Shown here: piece by piece, positions 22,593 to 34,886 of the stretch
Numbering within the stretch: the first letter of the stretch is position 1
How the letters are laid out: every line of letters begins with the position of its first letter
From: Salvia splendens
Lineage: Eukaryota > Streptophyta > Magnoliopsida > Lamiales > Lamiaceae
Reading direction: 5' to 3'
Assembly: GCF_004379255.2 (NCBI RefSeq)
Contig: NC_056045.1
Location: forward strand, 6,420,560-6,484,559
Length of the DNA stretch: 64,000 nucleotides
Notes under the pieces: model-generated
Told to the model about the DNA's origin: nothing
Database searches by the model: none
What the model saw: the letters and a program-made list of their open reading frames with translations, nothing else
Made by a program: the position numbers and the translations under genes

Positions 22593-24210
22593 CTCTTTTT
22601 CTTAAACTGACCACTTAACATGTTCAATACTTTTAGATAATATTATTTTAATTTGTCTCCATGGTAATAAATAATTATGACCACTTCAATTATTATCTCG
22701 ATAAAAATAATATTAGTAATAATAAAAATAAATCATAGAAAAGTTTCAGTTTCGTTATATATTGTGTACATATGTATTCTTGTAAATTATAAAATTGACA
22801 CTATTTTTTAATTATTGTGCAAAAAATACAATACTAAGCCAACAATAAAAATAAGCATATAATACAAAATGGGAGTCTTTGTGATTGTTAATTGTGAAAT
22901 TTGTTTGAGGTGTTTTTGTGATTTGCAAAATTAAACCACCCTTCTCCCATATTTGTCATTGCCATTTATTAATTAATTTTCTTTACATTTATTTATGAAA
23001 TGACATGCTATTAGTCAGAGGTTAATACAACTAGTATTTCACACATGCGATTCACAGAATATTTATTCTGTATTTCCTTTAAGAATGATTTTCAATATCA
23101 AATTATTATGTCTCAAGCATAATATTAGAAAATATATTTACGGAAATTAGCTTATAAATGGTGATTAAAATCTATTGGATATCTAATGCAAACATACATC
23201 ATCAACATATAATTAAGAACATATATAGTTCAATAGTGAAACACTATTACAAAAAATACTTAAAAAATAAAAATAAAATTGCGCATTAAGATAACAAAAC
23301 ATTAATACGGAGTATATAAGTTTCGAAAGACTTTTTTATCCAAGCATCATAACTTCATTATCATGAATACAACGAACTTTGTCCATAAGCTAAATTGAAA
23401 TATACTAATTAATAGAATGAATATAATGATGGAAAATTATATGCATATATAGAAAGTGAGTTATGGCAGCAAATATATACTCCTATTAAACCGTATCCCC
23501 TTTCTTCATCCTTCCCTTTGATTCAATGTAGCTCAATGATGAAAACCAAGTGTTTCCAAATCTATCAATGCCTCCAACTGCTCCTTTTATTTTTTTTGTT
23601 TGTTCAAAATAAATAACTTAATGAATAAGATGATGTGAAAAATAATGAAATTGGGGTGATAACCTTTTCCTTTTAATTTAAAATTTATAGATGGGAATGA
23701 GATAATTCGATTGACTGAAAAAGTAGGGATTGCCAAAATTGATTATACATTAAATTTGAAAAAATTATGACATTTTGAGAAGAACATTGAGTCCTTGATT
23801 TTGCAATGTTCGTAGTGAGAGGCAGGGATAGAGAATGAGGAGAAACGATATTAAAGAAGAAGAGAGAAAATTGACGATGGCGTTGCCACGTTACTAATTG
23901 CTCACCAAGCTCACCCGAAGTGACGCCTAGCACATCAAAATCCTCTCTACTACATATATTATGCTTATGACATATAGATATTACTTAGTTCTTTTACAAT
24001 TTAAACTAATAATTTGATATCACAAACATTTTTAAATGAAATACAATGTGTTGTGCATAGCCCAACTGTGACAGTATAGTTAATCACCTGACTTTTTTAA
24101 CAATCTATTTGGCTGTGAACGTATCAAATGCTTTGTTTTCTCTAGTCACATAATCTGACCTGATCCTACAATTAGATGGACTATTATTTTGAATTTTGAA
24201 GTAACAATAA
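22593..24210. other. AT-rich DNA without a recognised gene
   Basis: Possible intron and downstream region of the signal-peptide exon, then intergenic DNA. A short minus-strand stretch near 23490-23587 reads as two alternative plausible peptide ends (GIDRFGNTWFSS or LEALIDLETLGFHH) preceded by an AG acceptor, but no gene model could be built. Confidence 0.3.
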
Positions 24211-24212
24211 TA

Positions 24213-24482
24213 CTCCCTTGCTCCTCATTAAATGTCCCATATTTTCTTATTTGGACAGTCCTCAATAAACGTTTCATTTTATTTTTACCATTTTTTGTAG
24301 TAAACCCTACATTCAAATTACTCATTCTTAGTTACATTTTATTATAAAACTAATGCATTATATAATAGTAAAACACACATAGCACTAACTTTTCATATCC
24401 ACTTTTATTTACTAATAATGTCAAACAATTTTTTATAACCTGCACCGAATGAATATGAGACAATTAATGGAGACCGGAGAGA
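24213..24482. mobile_element. Stowaway-like MITE
   Basis: Left end CTCCCTTGCTCCTCATTAAA with ATGTCCCATA, right end reading in reverse CTCTCCGGTCTCCATTAATTG with TCTCATATTC. A TA precedes the left end; the right boundary is worn and approximate. Confidence 0.65.
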
Positions 24483-24493
24483 TTAATATAGTA

Positions 24494-24749
24494 CTCCCTC
24501 CATCCGTGAAAATCACTGAAATGTTATCTAGTTTTGCTATTTCGATCTGTCCGTGAAATATTGTCCAATTTTATTTTTCTCCATTTTTGGTAAATAGACC
24601 ATACTTTTCTCTAACGCATTACATTCACTTTATATTATTATAAAACTATTATATAAACGTGGGCCCTATGTTCAATAATTTTTATACTAATTTTTTCTTT
24701 ATATTTCTTAAAACTCGCATAATTAAAATATGGACTATATTTTGTGGAC
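24494..24749. mobile_element. Left part of a second Stowaway-like MITE, disrupted
   Basis: Begins TA then CTCCCTCCATCCGTGAAAAT, with the interior typical of this family. Its right terminus is missing where the Harbinger element begins. No clear remainder is seen after 26708. Confidence 0.5.
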
Positions 24750-24767
24750 TAAGAGCATCCGCAATGG

Positions 24768-25030
24768 GCGGACGATGGCACGCCCGATGGCGCGCATCGT
24801 CCGCGCCATGCATCGTCCGCACCCATTGCGGGTGCGTGCCATAGGGCGCGGACGATAGTCGCGCCCTATACTTCGGTCGCGGAGGATAGCGCGGACGATG
24901 GCCATCGTCCGCGCCATCGTCTGCCCCATTGCGGCTGTCGCGGACGATGGCCGCGGAAGATGGTCATCGTCCGCGCCATCGTCCGCCCCATTGTGGAGGT
25001 CGCGGACGATCGACTCGGACGATGGCACAC
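24768..25030. repeat. Subterminal GGACGATGG repeat array
   Basis: About a dozen copies of GGACGATG or its complement CATCGTCC, in both orientations and mostly flanked by GCG, fill the left subterminal region. Such arrays can be transposase-binding sites and would fold into hairpins. The right end lacks an equivalent array. Confidence 0.6.
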
Positions 25031-25127
25031 GGTTTTGATTTTCTATTTAAATCTCGTTTCTCATTCAGTTGTGCATACGAACATATCGACTATCTCTTTA
25101 CATATTCTCTCTCTACATCCAACCAAA

Positions 25128-26464
25128 ATGAATCTCGGCGACGACACCAATAGTTCTAGTTCGTCTGAATCCGGTGGTTCGCTTGACGAAGCATTAGATG
25201 CAGCCGTTGAAGAGGCCATGGCGGCATGCTATGCGCAAATGCAGCGCGAGAAGGAAACGGCGGCCGCGGCGGCGGCTGAGCAAGTCCATTAGCCTATTCG
25301 ACATAGGTCGTATGTCCGACGCGACCACCAGGAAGCTCACAGACGTCTGGTTGAAGACTATTTTGCCGATCAACCGCGATGGGGCCCGACTGTTTTCCGC
25401 CGCCGGTTTAGAATGTCGAGGTACCTTTTCTCAGCATTGTTCGTACATTGTCTTCACGTGATGAATACTTCACGTTTCGGGAGGACGCCATCGGGAAACC
25501 CGGCCTTACACCATTGCAAAAGTGCACGACTACTATTCGTCAGTTGGCATACGGCACCACGGCGGACCTTTTTGACGAGTACCTCCACTGTGGGGAGACT
25601 ACAGGCCGCGAGTGTCTGAAGAGCTTTTGTCGGGGGATAGTAGAGGCCTATGGTGACACATATTTGCGCAAGCCGACAACCACTGATTGCCAGGGTCTGA
25701 TGCAGATGCACGAGAGGGCGCACGGGTTTCCCGGGATGCTCGGGAGCATCGACTGTATGCACTGGGAGTGGAAGAATTGTCCGACGGCGTGGAGAGGCCA
25801 ATTCACAAGTGGATACAAGGGCAGCCACCCGACGATGATCCTCGAAGCCGTCGCTGACCATCGGCTCTGGATCTGGCATGCTTACTTCGGCGTAGCCGGG
25901 TCGAACAACGACATCAACGTCCTCAACTCGTCCACCCTCTTCACCGACCAATGTAACGGCAACGGCCCGGCCATCGAGTTCACTGCCAACAGACGCCAAT
26001 ACCATATGGGGTACTACTTGGCCGATGGCATCTACCCACGGTGGCCAGTTTTCCTAAAGACGGTCAACTGCCCAATTGGTGAGAAGAGGGTTTTATTTGC
26101 GCAAAAGCAGGAGGCGGCGCGGAAGGATGTCGAGCGGGCATTTGGGGTGCTCCAATCACGGTGGGCAATTGTGAAAGTGCCGGCTCGTTTCTAGTACAAG
26201 GAAGTCATCGCCGATGTCATATATGGGTGCATAATCATGCACAACATGATAGTCGAGAGTGAAGGCGGAAGCATCACCGACTGGAATGAAGACGACCGTG
26301 CATCTAGCTCTTCCGGCACATCGACCGACACACCCGATAGAGGGTTACCGTTAGGCTTCGAAGAGGTTCTATCTAGACTGACCTCAATGCTCAACCAATA
26401 GGAGCATGCACAGCTCATGAGTGGCATGATTGAAGAAGTGTGGGCTCGTAACCGCCGTCGCTGA
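25128..26464 (+). pseudogene. PIF/Harbinger DDE transposase, degraded
   Basis: ATG at 25128 (MNLGDDTNSSSSSESGG), reading on through a TAG stop at 25290-25292 into RRDHQEAHRRLVEDYFADQ. One base is missing near 25430 ('tacctttt'), after which SSRDEYFTFREDA continues. The DDE_Tnp_4 type catalytic core shows Asp in MLGSIDCMHW, Asp in GSNNDINVL and Glu in RKDVERAFGVLQ. A second TAG at 26192-26194 replaces the usual Trp before YKEVIADVIYGCI, and a third at 26399-26401. The frame ends at TGA 26462-26464. Total length is about 445 codons, normal for PIF transposases. The catalytic residues are intact, so the element is recently dead. Confidence 0.9.
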
Positions 26465-26836
26465 GTTTGCGTTTTTTTTTAATTAGCATTGTAATGTATT
26501 AATTTTTATTAAATGAAATGAAGTTTATGAAATTCGTATTTTAATGTATTATTTTTTTTAAATTCGTATGGATTTTGTAAATATTAAAAAAATGATGACA
26601 TGACGCGCTATAGGGCGTGCCTTAGGGCGCCCCACTGCAGATGGGAATGTAGGAGAATAAAACTGCTGACGTGGCGCGCCATAGGGCGCCCCATTGCTAA
26701 TGCCCTAACACAGTAGGACAACATAAATGCTGATAGAAAAAAGTAATGCAATTATTTGAGATTTGAGTCCAATGAGACATCGCCAAGTATATGACAGAGA
26801 CTATCAAAAAGCAGTTTTTAGGTGCCACTCCTCTTC

Positions 26837-26896
26837 TATTTATAGTGGTGGTCGATTTTCTTTTTCTTCTTTACCACTCTCTCCCTCTCTATAAAA
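26837..26896 (+). promoter_or_regulatory. TATA-like elements of the BPM gene
   Basis: TATTTATAG at 26837-26845 and TATAAAA at 26890-26896, the second set in a CT-rich tract typical of plant core promoters and 5' leaders. Either gives a 5' leader of about 290-350 bases to the ATG at 27216. Confidence 0.5.
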
Positions 26897-27215
26897 CCTT
26901 CCTCTCTTTCTCTCTCTAGAATAGTTCCGGCCTTCCTCGTCGGCTCCATTCCGGAACCTACAAATCGAGGAATTTCTCGCGTCAATTCCAATTCAAACAC
27001 AAGAAGAAACCCGAGAATTCCTCGCGATCTCCCCGCCCCTTGAAAACCCTAGAATTCATTTTCTCTAGTCCACTTCCAGTCCAAATTCGCCCCAATTCAC
27101 CTAGATCCGACCCCAATTCCCCTCTCCGTCGCAACAGAATCTCTCCGACCAAAATCCTAATTGAAGTATCAATTAATTGGTGTAGAAACCCCATCACGAT
27201 TGCGAGAGTGGGATA

Positions 27216-30184
27216 ATGGGCAGGTTCAACAAGGACACAGCGGAGCCCTCATCATCGCTGGCGGAGACAACGTCGACCTCGAAGACGGAGACGGTTAATG
27301 GCTCACACGATTTTAAGATCACGGGGTATTCGCTGTCGAAGGGAATTGGGATTGGGAAGTACATAGCGTCGGATACGTTTACGGTTGGCGGGTATTCGTG
27401 GGCAGTTTATTTCTATCCTGATGGAAAGAGCGCCGAGGATAATGCTGATTACGTTTCGCTATTCATCGCGTTAGCTAGCGAGGGCACCGATGTTAGGGCA
27501 CTCTTTGAGCTGACTCTCTTGGATCAAAGTGGAAGGGAGAGGCACAAAGTCCATAGCCATTTTGGTAGGGCGTTGGAGACGGGACCGTATACTCTTAGAT
27601 ACAGAGGGAGCATGTGGTGGGTTTTCATTATTCTATTAGTGAGTTATTGTTGTTAACTTTTTTTCTTGCTTATGAAATTTAATTGAATGCCAAGTGTAAT
27701 TGTATCCCATTTTCTTGCGCGTTAATATTGGGGGATATTTATACAGGAAAAGTGAGATGGACTAGTTGGACAAGTATGCTAGCTATCTTCAGTAAGATTA
27801 CTGTCTGCTTTTGTGTGTGGTGTATATTATGTGTAGTGCATATGTTTTGTCCATGCTTATTGTGTGTGGTTTTCCTGTGTCGCCTTCGAAAATTTTGTAT
27901 ATTTGTTGACAATTCATGAAGAGTTCAATATTTGTTGATTGTGATATAGAACATGTATTCAAGTAAATGTGAGCTGACAAAGTAATGTTTTGTAAAAAGG
28001 AGAGGATATTAAATATTTTAAAGCTCAAATTTGGTTGCAGGGGTTACAAAAGGTTTTACAAAAGAACTGCTCTTGAAGCATCCGATTACCTGAAAAATGA
28101 TTGCCTTCACGTGCATTGCTGTGTTGGTGTTGTTACGTCGCACACAAAAGGACCTAAGATATACTCGATTCCAGTTTCCCCATCAAATATTGGCCTGCAT
28201 TTCGGGCAGCTGCTAGAAAGTGGAAAAGGGACTGATGTAAATTTTGAAGTTGATGGAGAAGCTTTTTCTGCTCACAAGGTGATTCTTGCTGCTCGATCAC
28301 CTGTCTTCAGAGCTCAATTATATGGTCCAATGAAGGATCAAAATACGGAGTGTATAAAGATTAAAGATGTGGAGGCACCTATATTTAAGGTATTCTGCAT
28401 ATTAATCATTAGTTGTACCTTGAGTTACAAATCTTAATTATTAGTTCTACTTTCTCTAAATATATTGCTTCTATGTTAAATTTTGACCCATTGCAAATCA
28501 AGAAATCATTTGCTCCGGTGGAGCTTCTTCAATTTAATTGGTTAAACAGAGAGCTAATTATTACTTTAGAGAGTGCTTGGCAGAGCTGAGCTTATAAGCT
28601 CTTTACAATAGCTCATGAGATGCTCTAGAGTTCAAGCATCGCTCCCCAGATAAATAGTAAAATCACACATTTTTCCTACCACAATTAATCCAGTTCTTAG
28701 GTTCTTATATGGTTTATTCGGATAATCTTTACACTGAACCATGACTTAGTCATTGCAGTGACCACTTCCTGGTGCCAGTACTTGTATCATGGAAATGGCG
28801 TAAACCTCTCGACTTTAACGTGCATATTGAAGTTGATATACAAGGCTAGTGCCCTAGCTATGCTTGATATGTTGCTCACTTTCTATACAAGTAAAAGCGA
28901 AGTTGATACATTTATCTATGAAAGGAATTTGGTAAATTTTTTCTTGAGTGATGCATCGGGCATAGTGGCATGTATGAGAAGCATGAGAGAGATGCCTCTT
29001 TAGGGGTCCTTATCTTGTTCTCTTTTAATACTTGATTGTGAATGAAGAACTTATCACCTGTTCCTTCCTTCTTAGTTATGTTTACTCTTTAAATTCATTA
29101 TATATTGGCAAAATTTTGGGTTACATTTTCTCTGCAAATTTTTAGTATTGCTGTGTTTTATTGACAATTACTATATTTTATTTTCCTACCTTGCAGGCCC
29201 TGCTTCATTGGATGTACTGGGATGCACTTCCTGATTTTGAAGAGCTAACTGGGTTAAACTCAAAAGGGGCCTCGACCATGATGTTTCAGCATATGCTTGC
29301 TGCTGCTGATCGGTATGGTTTAGAGAGGTTGAGGTTGCTCTGTGAGGCTAACCTTTGTGAGGATGTTGCTATCAACACTGTTGCAACAACATTAGCACTT
29401 GCGGAACAACACCACTGTTTCCAGCTGAAATCAGTCTGTCTCAAATTTGTCGCTCTTCCTGAAAATCTTAGAGGTAAATATTGAAATGTATTTTAGTTCC
29501 AGAAAATAACATGAAATTGCACAGATCTGGATGCACGAGGGATCGAGTTACTTTGGCGCAAATATATAGTATCTCAAAATAGTGTATCTGGAGTGATACT
29601 GGCTGAACAATATATCTTTCTACATTTGTATGTTGACCAATAGCAAACAACCTGAAATCTGATGCACCTTGAGGTTCTCTCATAATTGTGTGGTTGTTTG
29701 AGTTCTTAAGATTGCTGAGTGCATAGTACTGCATATCCAAGAATTTTTTGGTTATATCGGTCTTTATATCACCATTGCAGAATAATTATGATAGCTTTGC
29801 TTTCAGAACCATTTCGCATGGTTAGGTTGCCGTATGGTCCTAAAATTTATCGCTTTGATTGTTGGGGTTTTATCACTCTTTCTTTGTATGCTATGATAAT
29901 TGTTTATTGTTTATAACAATTCTTCCTTTTCTCCTAAAGCAAGGTAGTCTTAAAATCCTAACTGATGTGGAATGGCCTCTGATAAAGATGATCTCTTTTT
30001 TGCAGCGGTCATGCAGACAGATGGTTTTGATTACCTTAAAGAAAGCTGTCCACACGTGATCACCGAGTTATTGGAGTATGTTGCCAGGATCAATGAACAC
30101 TCTATTGCTGTTGGCAGAGTAGGGATCGAAGGTATTCTAGACGGAGGTGATGTCAATGGCAGACGCGTCAAACCAAGAATGTAA
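27216..30184 (+). CDS. BPM: BTB/POZ and MATH domain protein (BPM), CUL3 adaptor
   Basis: Four exons: 27216-27616, 28041-28389, 29197-29473, 30006-30184, all with GT-AG introns and consistent phases, giving 401 aa, the normal BPM length. The MATH domain covers about residues 28-160 ([51 protein letters not shown]). The BTB/POZ domain runs about 185-310 ([46 protein letters not shown]), followed by a BACK-like tail ([20 protein letters not shown]). In Arabidopsis, BPM proteins link CUL3 ubiquitin ligase through BTB to transcription-factor substrates (such as ERF/AP2, HB6, MYB56) bound by MATH; they are nuclear and cytosolic. No lesion is seen. A Harbinger element ends about 510 bp upstream of the start and a second starts about 670 bp after the stop. 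Confidence 0.96.
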
Positions 30185-30849
30185 GAAGTTGCAATTGCCT
30201 AGTGATTTCCAATAGCTGAGTAAGAAAATACATTAGATCCTTCTTTAGGGTTTACTAGAAATATATTTTCGGCTGCTGGTCGCGTTCAATACAGGTGTAA
30301 ATGATCTGCTTCCCTTCACTGTAATCTGAGATGGATCTCTCTAGACTCTAGAGCATGAACTCAACGCCCTCTGCCATAAAATTGTGAGATGTGTATGGTT
30401 CGCGTTACTAAACTAAGAACATACTTCTGTAATTGATATTTTCCCCAAACTGTTGCATGTATGTGGGCGTGGGTGCGTATATTTTGGCACTAAAACTGGT
30501 GTCTAAGGTGTTGAGCTAAGTTTTATTTTACACCAAATTTGGTTTGAGAACATAGATTGGGATGGATAAAACTTGACCAAATCACTAAATTTGAAGCTAA
30601 TTCTACAACAATTTGTGTTATGACTTGGAGAGTGTGGCTTAGTAACTCAAAACTAATGCGATAATTTCGTTCTGTATTTAACGTGTTCTGGCTTATGATG
30701 CTACTATTATTTATTGTTATACTTATTTTTAGTCAATATTCAACTTTGCTTAATGGTCTTATGACAGTAGTCAGTCTCCATTTATTTTCTTGTGAAATTC
30801 TAGAGTTAAGTAGTAGTGTAGTACTACTATGAACTTAGTTACTTATGCA
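30185..30849. other. BPM 3' untranslated and intergenic DNA
   Basis: No further gene. Contains the probable BPM 3' UTR (to about 30470). Confidence 0.5.
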
Positions 30850-31124
30850 TTAGAGCATCCCCATTCGTGCTCTTTGGCAAGAGCACGGATGTGGGCCCGG
30901 ATCTACTTTTATTACTTTTTCACTCTCTGTTCTTAGACAAGAGCACAACACACACATCCATGCTCTTCCACAAGGACATGCTTAAGGGTCTCACAATTCT
31001 ATTATTCAATTTAAATAAAAACATTTTCACAATATTAAAATGCATTAAAAATACTGAAATACTATTACAAATTACAAAAAAAATTAAAAATTACATAATT
31101 AAATTCATAAAATTATAAAATCCA

Positions 31125-32520
31125 CTACTCGTGGCCGAATTTCGCCCAAATGTGTTTGATTAGGTCTTCTTGTAGCTCAGTGTGGGTTCGGGTATCGCGC
31201 ATTGTGTTTCTTATTTCGATCCTCTCGCCCACCGTCGTATGCACACCTTGGCGTGGGGGAGACCTCGAGGTTGAGCTTCCGGCTTCATCCTCGTCGTAAA
31301 AGTTAGCCGCTCTCTTGGAGCTGAACCCTAGGCACCCAAACAAGCCTTGCCGGTACGGCAGAAACGTCTTCTTCTCCATCTCCTCCGCCTGCGCTCTATT
31401 CGCCGTGTAATGCAGCTCGTGTGCCGACGGCCTCCGCCACACGCCATTCGCAGGTTTCCCCACCGCCGGAGCCTTCGCTTCTCTCTTCGTCTCAACTCTA
31501 CCTTTCACGCCATTTCTATATCATGTTGTGCAAGATAATACACGTGTACATGATGTCGGCAATATTCTTAACGTACCACAGCCGAGACGGGGCCTTCACA
31601 ATGTTGAATCGGCCTTGAAGGACCCCAAAAGCTCTTTCGACGTCTTTCCGAGCAGACTCTTGACGCTGCGCAAAAAGAATCCGTCTCGGGTCTTGCGGAT
31701 TGCTGAACGTCTTCACGAAAGTCGACCACCTTAGGTAGATACAATCGGCGAAATAGTAACCCATATGGTATGCATTTCCGTTGACGGTGAAGTCGATCGC
31801 CGGTGCTACACCATTCAAAACATCATTGAAGAGGGGTGAAGAATAGAGCACGTTCAAGTCGTCGTTAAATCCGGCAATACCGAAATATGCATGTCAAATC
31901 CATAGGCGGTAGTCGGCGACCGCTTCAAGGATAAGTGTTGGGCCGCCGCCTTTGTGGCTGCTTAAGTGTTGCCCCCTCCAAGCAGTCGGGCAATTCTTCC
32001 ACTTCCAATGCATGCAGTCAATGCTGCCAAGCATACCGAGAAAACCGTGGACTGTTTCGTGAAGACGAAGCAACCGTTGACAATCATCGGTGGTGGGTGC
32101 CCGAAGGAATTCCTCACCGAAAGTAGAACAAACGTCGTCGCAAAAAATTTTAAGGCATAGGATTCCAGTTGACTCACCGACATGCAAATACTCGTCGAAG
32201 AGGTCAGTTGTTTGCCCAGTAGCAAGTGGTCGGATGGCACAAGTACACTTCTGCAAAGCCGAGAGACTTTGCCGATCGGTTGCGTCTCTACTTGATTGAA
32301 AGTATTCCGGAAACCGCGGCTGGTTGGAAAAATAGTCGGCAACGAGCCTTTCGTTGGCTCCCTCCCAGTCACGAGGGATGTAGCGGTGAATTGATCTAGT
32401 TGGTCGAGGAGGATGGGCGGGGGTAGTGGCAGCGACATAGACTTCATAGGCGGCACGATATTGTTCATAGTAGTCTTGGTCTTCGCGCTCTGCTTCCGCC
32501 ATGATATCGGTGAAATCCAT
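31125..32520 (-). pseudogene. PIF/Harbinger DDE transposase, degraded
   Basis: Starts at ATG 32518-32520 on the minus strand (MDFTDIMAEAERED). It carries an apparent in-frame loss of about 45 residues between NQPRFPEYF and SRDATDRQSL, compared with the plus-strand Harbinger protein. The core shows Asp in MLGSIDCMHW, then a TGA at about 31894 in place of Trp (LWI-stop-HAYFG), Asp in GFNDDLNVLYSS and Glu in RKDVERAFGVLQG. After CIILHNMI (stop near 31516) about 200 bp of unrelated sequence intervenes before the usual acidic tail ([30 protein letters not shown]) ending near 31125. It is non-functional; the DDE residues survive. Confidence 0.88.
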
Positions 32521-33858
32521 TTGAGAGGGTTTATGTAATACCCCGACTTTTCTACCCTTTTTATTTGTTCTCGTAGTGACATCGTTTGTGCACATGAAAT
32601 TTTTTTGCCTTTGTTTTGATAGAAGGATATATCATTTGGGGCCTATAATAATTATTCTTTTTCTACCCCCAATTTATTTAATTTTCCAAGCCCAATTCAT
32701 TTTATTTGAAACTACACTTTGAAGCCAAATTAGAGATGAAAACTGCCACAGATTATTACTCTCAATAATCTGTTACCGCAAATCTTGTTCATTATCTGCA
32801 CTACCAGAAAAAAAGGAACCAAATCAGTTTTACTTTCAACGTGAGACCATCTATATACCTTCGGTCTTCTTCACATTTCATCAGATTCAATCAATTCCAG
32901 GAAAATAAATCAGAAAGTTAGAAATTAGAGAAAGAGAGATGACATGCGCTGTGTTTTAAGAGAGATTGGATGGAGGGAGAAGATATGACGACGGAGTGGT
33001 CCACGGGCTCGGCGACGGCGGATAACAGCCGGTGAATACGGAGCCGAAGGCTGTCCGGTTCAGCAACAGCTGCCGAGACTCACGGCGGCGCGGCGATGCG
33101 AGAGAACAGAGAGGGAGCGCGGTTTCAACACAAGCTACACACACTCAATTCAATGAATTCCAAATCTGAGAGTGCAGAGAATCAAAATTGAGAGAGAAAT
33201 AGGAGACGAGAGCGGCGGCAGTGGTGACGGCCGCGCGGAGGAGAAGCGACGGCGGAGCGGAACGACACCGATGGCACTTCTCGGCTGCTCGACAAATTCC
33301 GAACAGCAGCAGCAGCGCATGGTGACGGTGCCTGCGTCGTTGGCCTGGACGTGAAGCAACGGCGGACAGCAACTGATCCTCGGCGGCGATCGATTAAAGG
33401 CCGTGCTGGTCCATGGCAGTCCAGCGAGGAAATTCCAGCGGCGGCTATGGAAAGACAACGGAGAGGCAACATGCCCCTGAAATGAACAGCAAGAGCGATG
33501 GACGGAGCTTAATAGAGACGGCAGTGGCGTGAATTAAAAGAGAGGAAAAATAAATAGAGAGAGAGCAAGAGATGGCAGATTTGAGAAAGAGACGAGAGAA
33601 TTGGTTGAGGAGAAAAGAAGAATGCATTGTTGCTGATTTAATCTTTTAAAATGAGTTGCTCTCATTTTTGGATGAGTTTAGCTATTTGAAAAGTTTGGTT
33701 AAGAAGAGTTAGATTTGAAAAGAAGAAAGAGTTGGTGGATGAGAGTGCTTTTGGAGCCCGAATGGCTAGAGACAACGCCAACTACAACCGTGTCAGCAAG
33801 CAGCGCTGCGTCATGACCGAGCAGCAAGGGGCAGCGGCATCCCGGTGGGAGTGAGAAT

Positions 33859-34356
33859 TGTTGGAAATATTGCAGCCTTTACACGGGCAAACTCTTGCTA
33901 ATACAAAAGAACAACAAACTAGAAAGTAAATAAAACAAAGTAAATACAATAAAAGAACAAGATGCAAACTATGGTCTTCTTCAAGTCGAGTCGAGGTATC
34001 CCTCTCTCCGCAAGACGAAATACGCCCGGCTAGTGCTCACGGATTGGCGCAACGTCCCCAAAGATGAAACGACTTTCCTCCTACCGAGTTTAAACATCTC
34101 AAACTCGTAGGCACCGGCGAACTTGAATTGGAGGCGAGAACCGAGCAATGCAATGCTCCTAATGTGCACACTAGAATGCTTGAGCTAGAGAGAAGAGAGA
34201 ATGATTTGTTCGTGTCTTCTCTTCTCCTAAATCCCATCTATTTATAGGTGAGGAAAGACCAAGTGAAAAGTCTCACCATCAAGGCACCTCATAAAGTTAC
34301 ATGGAAGTGAAAGGCCAAAAGCCTAGCCTTTTCAAATTTCACACGTTTTTCCTACA
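33859..34356 (-). repeat. 3' LTR of the defective copia
   Basis: 498 bp, near-identical to 36756-37254. A TATA-like 'tatttatagg' (34237-34246) lies on the plus strand. Confidence 0.85.
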
Positions 34357-34542
34357 ATCCCCCACATTGGTTAGAGCGCTGCAAGCTCAAACCAACATGA
34401 TACAGACCAAACAGGAGAACTCATCCCAAAAGACTAGCCTGTTATGAGAGAGAGCCCATTTAGTGTATATACCCCACATCAGTTGTTCTCACAACCGATG
34501 TGGGAATTGAGTCCGTAACATTCGACCCTCCTTTAAGGGCCA

Positions 34543-34740
34543 ACGTCCTCGTTGGTCACGGCCACATTGGTCACGGCTGGTTCTTTGCCAGGCCACCACT
34601 CCGAGTTCTCGTTGGTCACGGCCACGTTGGTCACGGCGGATTCTTTGCCCGGCCACCACTCCGTGGGTCACCACTCCGAGCGGTCCCAAACGCACTCATT
34701 GGTCACAGCGAGTTCGTTGCCCGACCACCACTCCGAGCCG
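34543..34740 (+). repeat. Tandem repeat of about 60 bp, three degenerate units
   Basis: Units contain 'gttggtcacggccac(a/g)ttgg' and 'gccaccactccgag'. The third unit is expanded and diverged ('cattggtcacagcgagttcg'). It is non-coding and sits in the copia interior just after the polypurine tract region. Confidence 0.75.
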
Positions 34741-34886
34741 TTTAGGCTCTCAATGAAAGCACCAATTGATGCAGATAATGCAGAGAGACGCCCAACTATT
34801 CGGTGTATGTTTGATCCAGGAGGATTCCTTCGACGCTCATCGTTGCTTCATGGTTAGGACAAGGTGGATTTCAACCGTAGGGGAGT

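Larger units (their letters stand above)
24753..26705 (+). mobile_element. PIF/Harbinger transposon with transposase gene
   Basis: Left end GAGCATCCGCAATGGGCGG, right end in reverse GGGCATTAGCAATGGGGCG. TAA duplications lie at 24750-24752 and 26706-26708. It is 1953 bp with one transposase gene, disabled by stops and a frameshift. There is no second (Myb-like) ORF. The subterminal region has a dense array of GGACGATGG motifs. The terminal TIR base composition (GC) contrasts with the surrounding AT-rich DNA. Confidence 0.9.

Noticed and set aside
23490..23933. Possible minus-strand gene ending near 23490
   Set aside because: Peptide-like ends and an AG acceptor are visible, but no consistent upstream exon, start or family could be established.
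25454..26005. 183-codon minus-strand ORF across the Harbinger transposase
   Set aside because: Antisense shadow of the transposase core.
31962..32582. 206-codon frame overlapping the second transposase
   Set aside because: Alternate frame of the same strand; only the other frame shows transposase motifs.
33145..33472. Several 75-102 codon ORFs in the solo LTR
   Set aside because: GC-rich LTR segment equivalent to the non-coding block of the related LTR; no domain.
34489..34857. ORFs of 68-101 codons over the 60-bp tandem repeat
   Set aside because: Repeat-driven frames (GHGHVGHG-type) with no start context or homology.
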